Part shown: piece after piece, positions 1-11,321 of the stretch
Position numbering within the stretch: the stretch's first letter is position 1
How the letters are laid out: each line of letters opens with the position of its first letter
DNA from: Margaritispora aquatica
Taxonomy: Eukaryota > Ascomycota > Leotiomycetes > Helotiales > Discinellaceae
Assembly: GCA_007644065.1 (NCBI GenBank)
Contig: VJWN01000002.1
Coordinates: 2,257,831 to 2,321,830, forward strand
Length of the DNA: 64,000 bases
Direction of reading: 5' to 3'
Position numbers and translations under genes: made by a program
Notes under the pieces: model-generated
The model's database searches: none
Told to the model about the DNA's origin: nothing
What the model saw: the letters and a program-made list of their open reading frames with translations, nothing else

Positions 1-199
1 AGGTACTCGTACCAGATAGATAGATATCTTTGTCACCCCGCATTTGTAATCTATTAACCACCCACCCACCTGGGTCTTCACAACCGCCCTGCTTCAACTC
101 CGTCTGAAGTGAGTGAGCTTCCGATAAACGGCCACACTGTTTTTCCCACCTCCTTTTCCAACCTCACCAGTCAAGCGAGAATATATTATTTTATCCCCA

Positions 200-241
200 T
201 CCCATTCCATCCCATCCCATCCCATCCCATCCCATCCCATG
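200..241. repeat. CATCC pentanucleotide microsatellite
   Basis: About eight consecutive near-perfect copies of the pentamer CATCC are read directly from the sequence. The array ends abruptly at gcaggcac. It lies in non-coding DNA. Confidence 0.9.
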
Positions 242-2729
242 CAGGCACAGCACATGAAAAGGCGTTCCCCATCACACCCCAAACGATGAAAAACTTCTCG
301 CCAAATGATCCAAACAGTTCATCCATGCCATGCTAAACTCATCCTTTCAGCCAACCACCGCAAGACAAACACCGGATTCAACTCCCGCTGCTGGTGAGAA
401 AACACGACCCCGTATGCAGGATCCAGGTTCAAACCCTCCCAAAGGAAAGGTGAGATATCCACATCATCTCGTCTCAAATCTCACACCGTGCCCGAAAGAC
501 TCATACGCCTTACCTCCAAAGGTGCGTGAATCCAGCAAACCCACTACCGGTCTTAATTGGCGGATCCACCAGCGTGAAAATTCTAACCCGACACCATCGA
601 TTCTCTGTGTCAACACCGTCAATTCTTAACTTACACGGTCAGAGCCTCGTGAAGGCCTGCTGTTAGCGATCATCAACCTCATTAATGTCGGCGGTATCAA
701 TTTGATATTTCACATGGCGTTCGTTGGGGAGGAAAATATTCTCATCAATGACATAGGCAATATGTAATGAGAATGTCGAAACACGAGTCTTTAGAGCACG
801 TTTTTTTTTTTTTCCATTTTCTAGATGTGACACTATGCTACATACATACTACCTACTATACCGTGTGATGAAAATAGAATCTCTCATCTTTTTTTTTGCG
901 GCATTTACTTTTCTCACACCCAGCCCAAATTGATAGAGAGCATCCACACACGCCTTCTGGTTGACAGGTCGTCAATATTTTTGTCGCTTGACCTCGTCCG
1001 TCCGTTTTTTTCTTTCTCTTTCACCCGGTCAGTCGGTTTCGGCTCGCTTCCGAAAGCAGCGGCCTGAGTCACCTATGGTCAATGGACTGGACGGGGTTAC
1101 AACTTTTATCCCCATTTTCCATTTCCATTTCCAACCACATACGTTACTGATACTGTACCACTGCCGTCCAACATACCCGCAACCAGTAATTCATGAACAA
1201 ATGGTCTTCACATCAAAACTCCAACAATTACTCCAAGCCATACAGACTCCACCCGACGGGTATTCCAACCGCATTACTTTTCTCCTCTTCTCCTCACTCC
1301 CCTTCGCATTTATTATCTTACCGTACCGAGGGAAATTCCAAAGCTGGAGCTGGAACCCCGGATTCTAAACCCACCCCCCTTCGAACTCGAACTCCGTGTC
1401 CGTGATCTACAATTGGTCCCGATGTCGCAACATCACATCATGTCACATCCCGTCCAAGGCATTTATTTGGCTACCTACCTAGCAACTGCTAGTGGCTAGT
1501 GACGTGCCAAGCGGGTGAATTCTTCCCTTGTCTTACTTTTCGCTAAATAAGAAAGTTGATGGAACTCCGAGGTATGGTACCTAGGTATCTTTGAATTATT
1601 CAGCATCCTCGCTACTATAGCTAGTCTGGATGACAAGAAAAACAGACTCATTGAGTCACTGCCTGTAATATGTGGGACTAACGACGAGTTTGACATGCGC
1701 GTGTCTTCCCAGGCAGCAATTGTGGCATGGGGAGCAAACGGTGAAGCGATTAGAAGCGAATCTGACGAACCGAACCCCTGAGTGATTGAGTGAGTGAAGT
1801 GAGGTCGATAATGCAAAAGCTTTCCATCCTCGTGTTTCCCATGGTTACCTATAAAAATACAGGGCAAGGTACTCTCTCTGGTGATAAGAGATACAAGCAA
1901 TAGCCAATATCTTCAGATCCATGGAAAGACGCAAGTATTGCTTAAGTATAAATCCCCAACCTGTGCGTATTGGTAAGCTTATTCACGAGATGATTCACCA
2001 GATGGCTCGACTCAGGTAAGGTACTTGTGCTAATTTCACGTGCGCTTTGGACCAGCATCTTACTTAATACCTCATCGCAGTCGCTAGTGAGTGTACCTAA
2101 GTAAATATTAATAAGTTCCAGACAGTCCCATCCCATGGTCATTCATCCGCTTCCATTCCATTCTGACTCAGCTTCACCAGGCGATTTCGCATCAGCAACG
2201 AACTAAATACCTAGCAAGTTGATGAGAAAGACATTTAAGTCCTAATCCAAACCAAACAGTAGTTCTCCTAACAACAAATCTCCCACCTCTCCCGACACAT
2301 TTTCCCTCCCCTGTCCTTGGAGTAGCAGGATCGTGACATTCACGATCAAGTGATCCCTAGTAATGATGATGGTTCAATCACTATTTAAAGTAGGCACACA
2401 TCACATCAGCTCGCTACCGGTACTCCCAGTAGGTGACTTTTCGTACTGGAACCCGGCCGAGACCATGTTCGTTCGTTCGCTCTTTCGTTGTTGCGAGCTT
2501 ACAGTCTTACCGTCTTACACCAGCATGACGGAAGCACGCAAGCACGCAAGCAAGATGTCAGTCACTGTTTTCCGAATAATTTTTCCGAAAACGAAAATCT
2601 AAAAGAGGATTTCAGTGAGCGAATGGAAGGCAGGGGATGGAATAGTCAGTCTTCTCGATTAAACCGGAATCCGAAGTCTTCACTTCACTCAGTTCTGTAC
2701 ATCATCTAAGTTTAAGAATGGATTCTCGA

Positions 2730-2808
2730 GCAAAGCAAAGCAAAGCAAAGCAAAGCAAAGCAAAGCAAGAACAAGAACAAGAACAAGAACAAGAACAAGA
2801 ACAAGAAA
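2730..2808. repeat. Compound microsatellite AAAGC then AAGAAC
   Basis: Eight or so copies of the pentamer AAAGC (about 2730-2767) run straight into six copies of the hexamer AAGAAC (about 2767-2808). The second unit looks derived from the first at the junction. The strand is strongly purine-biased (A/G/C, no T) for nearly 80 nt. Confidence 0.9.
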
Positions 2809-3251
2809 ACCGGCTAATCTCCAAGCTTCAAGCCTCAACTTCTACATCAGCTATAGGTAACTACTAAGGTACCATGAAACCCGGTCTAACCCCACTTCTT
2901 CTTCGTCTTCATCAAAGTCAAAACCCAGCTACAGCTGATGAAGAATAGGTATACAAACAGCTATGGCGAGTCTTGCTCCAAAGCAAACCGCCCTTAGACC
3001 ATCAATTGGTATACCTTCCTTACCTTTCCTTACCCTACCTTTCCTTTCCCAGATGCACGCGGTAGTGAATAGACAGCGTTAAGCTTTAAGCACATTCCAA
3101 GGCATCAATTCAATCTTCAAGTTCTATTTAGCTACCTTATATTTTCGTTCTCGACGAATAAGTAATGAATTTTGACCGCCTCGCTCTCCCACCGCACTTC
3201 CCACGTTTGTTTGGAATCTCAAGTGAAATCGAAATTGAACTGATTTGATGA

Positions 3252-3327
3252 AGTAGGTAGGTAGGTAGGTATGATGTCGCTGCCATTGGTATAGGTAGAC
3301 TCACTACCACCACCACCACCACCATCA
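3252..3327. repeat. TAGG and CCA microsatellites
   Basis: A (TAGG)n run of about five units at 3252-3271 is followed by a (CCA)n run of about seven units near 3305-3327. Both lie in non-coding DNA. Confidence 0.85.
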
Positions 3328-3849
3328 CCCACTCCCACCAACATCTACACACGCACAGCGAGCTAGCTACCTTGTCCCATTGGATACGTTTATGGTTTAT
3401 AAACCATGTCGAGGAAAGCGAGAAAGCACTCAGAGACGAGACGAGAAGAGATAAAATGACCAATTTCCCCCGCACACGGTACAGATTACAAAACGCAGAC
3501 GAGAAAGAAAGAAGCATACTTTTGCCATTATTGCCAATTTTCATCGTGCTCCGTTGACAAGTCGTCAGTTATCAGCCAACCTTATGGGATATCTATGACC
3601 ATGTGCCTGATTGGAAAGAAAGGAAGAAAGCAAGGGAATCCCGAATTCAAGAAAGTAACGCTGCTTTTCATCTCGACCGTCTCATTTTTGTTATCTTGCC
3701 TTTCTTGCCTGAACTGCACAATCGCTTCACGCTCCGCAAAACACACTCTTGTGACCACTTATATCTCGCACCTATAGGGAATCTTTAACTCCTCACCACA
3801 TCCAAGAAACCGCTTTTGCGACGAGAAGGACGGAAATCACATCAACCAC

Positions 3850-6800
3850 CTACCAATATCCCAACCCACCTCCCAAACCAACCAACTCCTCCCTAACCTC
3901 CTCCACACTCGCCCCAACCCTACCCGCAATTTCCGCCCGCCTTTGACTCCCTAGCTCCATCCACCGCCCCACCACACTCCCGTCCACAATGGCGCGATGC
4001 CCCACCATGCCCGCCCCTCCACCCTCACCATCTCGCGCATCCATGCGATACGCCCTGGGGTTCAAGCCGAGCGGATGGTACAGCGTGTTGGTGAGGTGCG
4101 ACGCGAGGGTGCTGAGACGGCGGTATTGCGGCTCTGAGAGTGGTGTTAGAAGCGAGAGGGAGCCCGTGGAGGACGTGAGGAGGATATGGTGGCCTGGGAG
4201 CGTGGCGTCGCCTGCTTGTGCGAGGGCGGTGGCCACGGGAGAGGTGGATGCGGAGGAGGTGAGGAGGGAGGCCGATTTCGTGCGTGGAAGGAGCGTCATT
4301 TTCGTGGGTATGTGCCCACCTAGCGCGAATGTCGTGCGATGTAAGAGGAGGTGGCCGTGTAGGGATTTAGGATCTGTGTGAGGATCATGTTAGGTTGATA
4401 CCCCTGAAATAAGCGAGAAGGAAAAGGGGAAGGGCCAGGAGACATACGCTCAGGATCATACTGCAACACATGTAGGTTTCCATCCGCGTCCGCGGCGACG
4501 ATAAATAGCTCCTCACCATCAGGCAAGAACTCTGTAGCCACGACTTCCATGTCCTTCCCATTCTTGCCAAACAGCATCATCTTGTACGGCTCCTCCGTGT
4601 AACCCGCAAACCAAACTCCTTTAACCGCATCGCCAAAGGCACAGAGCCCGGTACCACGTAGTTCTTTAACGGAAGTGATGTAGCAATTCATATCCATGAA
4701 TGCCACGGGAAGGAGGGTCCCATCTTCCTTCAGACCGCGAACCATACATTTCTGGCCCTGCGCGACGAGCATGAAACCCTGGGTGCCGATCTCGCACATG
4801 GCGGTTATGGCGCCACGAGGGATGTTCTCCACTGCGATCCGTTTGAGTTTGCGGTTTGTCTCGGGTCGGTCGGGTTCAGGTATGACTTCGACTACATCGA
4901 AAACGTAGAGACGACCCTTGATGGCGAGGTCTTCACCTTTGGAAAGAGCGGTGCCGACGGTGATGAGTTGGCGTCGCTCGTTGGTGTTTTCGGAAACCTC
5001 GAGGTTGAGTGTCTCGATGCACATGACGATCTCGAATGGATCGAGTGCTACCGCGTCGACTACAGTCCATGTGGCGGGGTTGATGAGTTTGATGTAGCCT
5101 TGTTCTGCTGTGGGCTTGAAGGAAATATCCTCTTTTGCCCATTCATGATGATGATCGTCGTCCTTGGGCAGCTCAAATCCGGCGTCTGTGCTGGTTCCAA
5201 TAACGTAGCATTGCATCGCAGGGTGGTAGGTGACACAGTGTATGTCCTCACCAACTTCAATCTTGCGGAGAGAAACGCCCAGCTCGGCAAAATTGGTATC
5301 GGATGGAAGCTGAGAAACTCGAGCGATGCCATCGTTGTCAGCGTAGATAAAGCCACGCTCACATCCTGCCGTATGGAAGCTACTCATGCCCCGCACTCCA
5401 ATACCTTGGAGACTGAGCACTTTTGGCGTGCTCTTAGCACTCTTCATGACAAAGCTCGGCGAGTTACCCGGTAGGAATACGGTACTGTATCCTCCAACAT
5501 TGGACATGGCTCGCATCGGTTTATCACCATTAGTTGCAATGTCATCCTCTTCACTTGCAGCGACCTCTGGGTTTTCAGCTAAGTGGCGGTTGTCCACCTT
5601 GAGGAAATGCAGTGAGGACGAAAGAGGGTTGTTTGTCGACGATGACTTGACACGAAAGGGCTCGTAAATAGTTAGATCGTCAGTAGATGGGCGCAGCTAA
5701 GACAATCAGTATACGTCGATTTCAAAAGTCAAGTCATACATACAATCAAGTATGGCGACTTTGAGATCTCGTCTCCCAAATCTGCAACCAGAATTTCGGT
5801 CAGAGTCTCCCGGGCAGCGGATCTTCTGGCAGCATAATCCGCTGACAAAACTGGAGGCACAAAGCAAATCCCCTCAGCCACATATACAGGTTTTGTGAGA
5901 TCTGGCAGAGCATAAATCTAGAACCATCAATATCAACCTGAAATGTATGAAGAAGGTAGGAACTAACATGCAAAGCTCCTCCCGCACTAAGTAAGAACAT
6001 CATCACATTCTCTCCATTCTTCTGGCCCTTGTCCGATATGGAAAATACTCCCGTCGAGTCGATGTACAAACAGCCAGTAAGCCACTTCGTTGCTAAAAGT
6101 TTATCATCTTCTCGTTCAAGCTCTTCAAGATCATTATCGTCATCGCACTTGGCCACAAAGATACTCGAGTCGTCTCTGAAAAGCAGCAAGAATGGATCTG
6201 CAAAGCTTGCGCTCACAATTTTGGGTTCTGCCCCGGTGTCTTCATCATACATAGGCAATATCTGAGCCAGTCCGAGATCTAGGAAAATGCTTTGATCAGC
6301 GTCACTTCTCTTGGATGACAGGCTTCTCCCGAGACACACGATATAGATGCACAAAGACGGGTAGTGATAAAAGCTTTCATTGATGCTATATGATAATAAA
6401 TAGCCCCATATAGCTCTCCATCCAACTGATGCCCACAAGATATGTGATGATGTGTTTCCGACTGTATGAGCAAGTTGCTGACTGTGTGTGAGGAATTGAA
6501 AGAAAGAATAGAAAACTTACTGCCGTCATAACTCCTAACCTCTGATTTCAATACTTGCACGACGCGCATGCCATTCCCAAGGGTTCCGGCTTCAATCGTC
6601 GCTCCTGCGGCAGGTTCAAATTCTGTTCCAGTCAAAGCCTCAAATGTTGCTGATGTCAATGCATAGACGTCAGATGTTTCTGTACTGTCATCAAGGGATT
6701 TTGAGACAATCATCAGTCTGTCATATTGGGCATCAATCCCAAAATCACCTCCCATAGCGGACTTGGTTTTCTTCGCTTCTAAGCCCTTTTCGGTAGGCTT

Positions 6801-8603
6801 TTTCACGCTCATAGTCCATATACCTCTTGCTTCAGGAAACTCGAAGCGACCTATAACTGCGGGCTGAATATTCTTGTGTATCACGGCCAGTGCTCCACCC
6901 CGCTCCCTGCCAACCGCTGTAACAATTTCGAGATCGCTTTTGACACCTTCAAAGTTAAGCTGAACTTCCTCATCTGTAATAAGTTGTGGGTTTCCAAACG
7001 ATATATCAATGATAGGTGCAATATTCACGAGCGAATCGTGTATCGAAAAAATGTAATCACCAGCCTTCGTGTTTGCTGCTCCAGATTGACCACCATTGCT
7101 GTTTACCTGAACTGCTTCACCTTCGCCGTATAGGTCATCGTCTGGATCATCGTCATAATCATCATCCTCATCAATAAGGTCCTCATCTAAATCAGCTAAT
7201 TCCAATCTTGATTTTCGTCGCGAAATCTGATTCGTCTTTTTGCTCCAGCCAAGGACAACAGAATTTGCCTGTTCACTACCAACGAAGAAAGAATTGGGAG
7301 TCAAACGACTTGCAGTCGAAATGCCAGCACTAACAACGGAACCACCAGCCTCGGAAGCGACGCGGCGTACACTGAGACTTGAAACAGAACGTCCATCCAT
7401 TTTGAAGCTCAAGATCGCTAGTTTCCCAGTACGCAGAATGATGAGCATTTCACCATTCTGGATGGAAAGCTGTTCAATCTTACAACCTTCTAGGCGCATT
7501 TCAAGATCCGATTGATCCATCAAGCTGAAGGAAGTGCATTGCTTTGCAAATGCATTTACAGCAACTCCGCTTCCCTTCCCAGCTTGATCTATATGGATCA
7601 GCTCGTTGATACCGATCAAGAGTGCTCCTCCAACAGGTGTTGGGATCGGTACCACTTCGAACAAGTCATATGGCAAGCCCCCCACAGAGAGAATGGTCGT
7701 GGATGCTTTCTGGTGCAGATCTAGAGTGAAAACCATGTAAGTTAGAGTGTCTCGTCTCTCAAAGAGTAGCGAAGATGCCGGAGCGATAGCAGATGATAGA
7801 ATGCCAAAGGTTGGCTCGCGATATTCGTAGAGAAAGGCCAGGTGTATTGAATTTGTTAGATTTGGATCGAGGGAAGGTAGGCGAAGGACAAATGAAGAAC
7901 TGTAAGGTGTGTCATCCTTGCTTATTGTTCCATTCGTCACCTTCGAGATTTCTTTCTCGGGCTTAGGGCCATCGATATCCTCATCCCAATCGTCATCCAT
8001 ATTGATATCTTCATCATCTTGTTTGAAAGGGAGAATTGCCAAGTTCCGTGATCCAAACTTTAAGGCAGCACATCGACTTCCAGGATCTGATGCTAGATAG
8101 TTTGCACAGTCTTTGATGTTTGGCGCCCATGGACTACCAGAAAGATCATCTTGCTCATAGTAGTGAATAGAAATCGTTGATATGCCAGGTCGTTGAGGGT
8201 CCCACTCCACCAGACTGAGCTTCGCATCTGTCAGACCAACAAGTAGGGCATCGCCTCCAGATTTTGAAGATACTGTTTTGATGCGAGCTAAGGAAGTAAT
8301 CGTGCCAGCGAGTGTATATTCTGCCACCAAAACCAACTTTATTTGCCTTACTCGATCTCCCCGCGCCGCAGCATCTGCCCCCAATACCTCCAAACCATCA
8401 TCGTTATTGCTTGTCAGATTGAATTGCGCATCCTTATCTCTGGCCGAGGAAGAATCCTTCTCAGTCGCGATGGTCTTGGTGGTAAAGATCTGGAGTAAGG
8501 AGGTTTTGGCAACAATTAGATTGTTACCCTCTGCTGAAACGAAAGGAAAGCATAAGGAGTGAGTGACAGCTGTGGGAGGTGTCAGCTCCGTGTAGCACTG
8601 CAT
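3850..8603 (-). CDS. cft1: Cleavage and polyadenylation factor subunit CFT1 (CPSF160-like)
   Basis: Large beta-propeller subunit of the cleavage/polyadenylation complex that helps recognise the AAUAAA-type signal on nascent mRNA in the nucleus. The start at 8603 gives the family-typical N-terminus MQCYTELTPPTAVTHS. My model has five exons: 8603-6521, 6278-5968, 5917-5744, 5696-4448 and 4373-3850. Introns are 242, 50, 47 and 74 nt, all GT-AG. Total is 1,446 residues, normal for the family. The MMS1/CPSF N-terminal region occupies the first exon. A very acidic run (DLDEDLIDEDDDYDDD) near residues 470-490 is typical of fungal Cft1. The CPSF_A C-terminal domain starts in exon 4 and includes SPYLILRPSTDDLTIYEPF across an intron. 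The first intron is unusually long for this gene and stop-free in the upstream frame (see findings). It shares a 559-bp divergent promoter region with the LMBR1-like gene. Confidence 0.93.
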
Positions 8604-9162
8604 TATGAAGCTTTGTTAGATATGCGCATTGTCCTATGGAACAATTGAGGGTTCGAGTGGTGATGTTGTCGGTGGTGGTGACAGATAAATTTTGCGACTG
8701 ACTTGACTTTTGTGATGTTTCGCAGCCTCGAGGTGTGTTGATGAAGTTCGATGTGGGTGAGAAGTGCTCGAATTGGCTGAAGCTGTCGACGCTAGTGGCG
8801 CAAGGCCAGCAATCACAGGGATTCGGTAGCTTGGAGCTTCCCCCCTGTTCAGGCTGGTGAAAGCCTGTCGAAGCCTGTTTGTCCACACACACCTGCATCC
8901 AAAAGGAATGTGTCTACGTCAGTTCTTCTTTATCGACAATATCTCCTCATTCAAGGCACAGAAGTGATTCAGTGTAAAGAAATCATCTATTTCAAACCCT
9001 TCTATTTGATTTCCTGTAAGTAATATCTGCAAAATTCACAATCGCATTCATCCTGCATTTACCTCTCCAACAACGCGCGCATTGCTAACGCGATTTTCAG
9101 CATCCTTCGGTTCGAACAAAGGAAGCTCGACTGGTTCGACATTTATTTTCGAATTGCCCAAG
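8604..9162. promoter_or_regulatory. Divergent promoter region with a 5'UTR intron
   Basis: This is the intergenic space between the diverging cft1 and LMBR1-like genes. A convincing intron in the 5' leader of the plus-strand gene runs from 9016 (GTAAGTAAT) to 9100 (ATTTTCAG), with a GCTAACG branch-point match at 9084-9090. An upstream reading frame that begins inside this stretch is therefore unlikely to be coding. No clear TATA box is seen. Confidence 0.6.
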
Positions 9163-10985
9163 ATGGCACTTATTCAAACAGCCTTCATATGGGTAGCATA
9201 TGCTGTCGCAGTGGGGATAGTTGCGATTGTTGCTGCCATATTTACATACACATACCAAACTCCACGAGATCGATCAGCTCTAGTTTCGACTGTTACCATC
9301 ATCACCTTGACATCTCTGCTGGCTACCGTCTTGTTACTGCCTGTAGACATTGCTCTGGTCAGCTCGACTACATCAACAAAACATGGCGCGAAGAAGGATT
9401 GGGCGACTCCGGAGGTTGTGAACAATATTCTATACACCCTCAAAGTTGTTTACTACTTCTTATATAGCTTTGATGCCGTACTGTGCTTGCTAGTCGTTCC
9501 CTTCACGTACTTCTTCTATGAGGAATATGACGAGGTGGAGTCGGAAGAAGGAGAGCAGCCGTTCTCGAAGAGGTTCTTGGGAGCTTTGAAATATACCCTG
9601 ATTTTTGTTGCTTTGGTAGTGATTATCTTCCTTGTTGGATTTTTTGCGCCCATCGCCAGGGATTCTAAGGGGCTTCATTTCGATTACGACTACTTCCGAA
9701 ATATTCTGGTGGAAAATCGTGGAGAGCGCGCTCTTACTTTTGCTCTTGGGTTGCTCATCAGTCTTGGCACATTACTTTATGTTTTGTACACTGCGGCTGG
9801 TTTGGCGCTCCTGCCAATCTCGTTCATCAAGTCAGCTCCATCAATTAGTGCTCCTCAGCTTTCAGAGACGACTGCCACGGCTCTGGAGGCAAATAGGGAG
9901 AGACAACGTCAGCTGGAAGGACGCAATGTTGGCCATGAAGGCGGCATGCCAACCAAGGACCAACGCGAATTGGAGAATCTTGTACGGGAAGAGCGCACCT
10001 TGGTTCGCCGCGAAAGGCTTGCTGCTGAAGCTAGAGGGGATGGAAAGAGCTTTATTGTCCGGTCTTGGACCAAGATCTGTGCCATCTTCCGACCGCTAAA
10101 GCTTGTTGGAGGCATTGTTCTGCTATTCCTTGCTCTTGTCATCTGGACCTCAATGTTGATCACCAGCATCGACAAGGCAAAGAACTCTATTTGTAAACAG
10201 CAATGCGGATATATTCTTGGAAAGTAAGTCTTCCTTCATCCGCTGCACAATATAATCAGCTTACCATTGTTAGCATCAATGTTTTCCAGCCTGTCAACTG
10301 GGTCTTTGTTAAATCCTCCAAAGTTTTCCCTGTAGACTATGTTCTCATGACTCTCTTGGTTCTTTACTTTTTCAGCAGCTCAGTTGTTGGCATTGCCGTC
10401 GTAGGCATTCGATTTTTGTGGATCAGACTCTTCGAGATCCGCAAGGGCCGAACATCGCCACAGGCCATGCTGGTCGCAACCGTCATGCTTACCTTAATCA
10501 TGCTCGCGACCAACTATGCCATTGCCATGATTGTAGCCCCTCAATACTCCATCTACGGCGACCAGACATTCTGCAGTAATCCACCCCGTCACCCAGGCGA
10601 GGCACCAGACTGCTCCAACATGCCTCAAGAAATAAGACCATGCTCGGAGCTCTCAAAGGACTACGAATCCCAGAACGTCTGTACACCTAGCATGGCTTCT
10701 ACATTCCTCAACCGCGTGACAGTCAACTTCCCCTTCTTCGGTGGGATTGCTTTCTGGGCCCAGTTTGCCTTCTTGGGCGTGTTTTTGCTTATTTTCCTCA
10801 TGTCGCTCTTCCGCACTCCTAAGCTTAACATCAACGAGATCGATGAGGATGCAGAGGCTGACGAGGAGGAGGGTCTGCTTGCTAGCACTGGACGCAGGTT
10901 TGGTGCTACATGGCAGGATATCCGTGGCAAGACTAGGACTTCTGGAAATGGTGCTCATGCTCATGCTCATGATGAGGATGACTAA
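9163..10985 (+). CDS. LMBR1-domain membrane protein (lysosomal cobalamin transporter LMBD1-like)
   Basis: Polytopic membrane protein of the LMBR1/LMBD1 family. Animal LMBD1 is needed to export cobalamin from lysosomes; the role in fungi, which generally do not use B12, is unknown. The start at 9163 ([18 protein letters not shown]) is chosen because it opens directly into transmembrane helix 1 and matches family N-termini. There are two exons, 9163-10223 and 10274-10985, with one 50-nt intron splitting the Asn of GNIN. Total is 590 residues. About nine hydrophobic helices are visible, with a charged coiled-coil-like loop rich in E/R (near residues 255-325) between helices. A luminal Cys-containing loop and an acidic tail follow. 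The tail ends with an AHAHAH repeat and DEDD. A 5'UTR intron precedes it (9016-9100). Family assignment is firm; substrate is not. Confidence 0.9.
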
Positions 10986-11321
10986 ATTGTTTCCTGTATA
11001 TATTTGAGCTGAACTGGGACGGATTAAGGACCAAAAATTCGAACGGACAATCTCTAGGATGGAATCATGGTTGGAGTTTAGGTCGGGTGGAGAACTCTAC
11101 TGGCGCTTGATATACGAATACGTTATGTAGATACGTTATGTTGGAATAGCGATTGATGTGCGACTGAAATTGTACGAGCAGGATGAAACAGGAAGGATAT
11201 TGTGCGATTAATGAAATTCTCTATTACATTGAGAAATGACCTGGTACCATGTTCCCGCATGTGTGACACACCATTTGAATATCCCCCATCGATACAAACG
11301 AAGATCCACACTCTCCAAATC
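10986..11321. other. Convergent 3' region
   Basis: This short stretch lies between the stop of the LMBR1-like gene (plus) and the stop of the oxidoreductase (minus). It probably carries both 3'UTRs and polyadenylation signals. Nothing else is visible. Confidence 0.6.

Larger units (their letters stand above)
1..3849. other. Gene-free region with microsatellites
   Basis: I find no convincing gene here. Open frames on both strands are short, low in complexity and match no family I know. The stretch contains several simple tandem repeats, listed separately, and poly-T tracts near 802-813 and 891-898. It lies beyond the 3' end of the minus-strand cft1 gene. It may include the promoter of a gene to the left, but nothing in the sequence decides that. 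Confidence 0.6.

Noticed and set aside
421..460. tRNA-like B-box (ggttcaaaccc) near the left end
   Set aside because: No matching A-box, anticodon arm or acceptor-stem pairing could be found around it.
9082..9162. Upstream in-frame ATG for the LMBR1-like gene
   Set aside because: It lies inside a strong 5'UTR intron (9016-9100), and the ATG at 9163 matches family N-termini.
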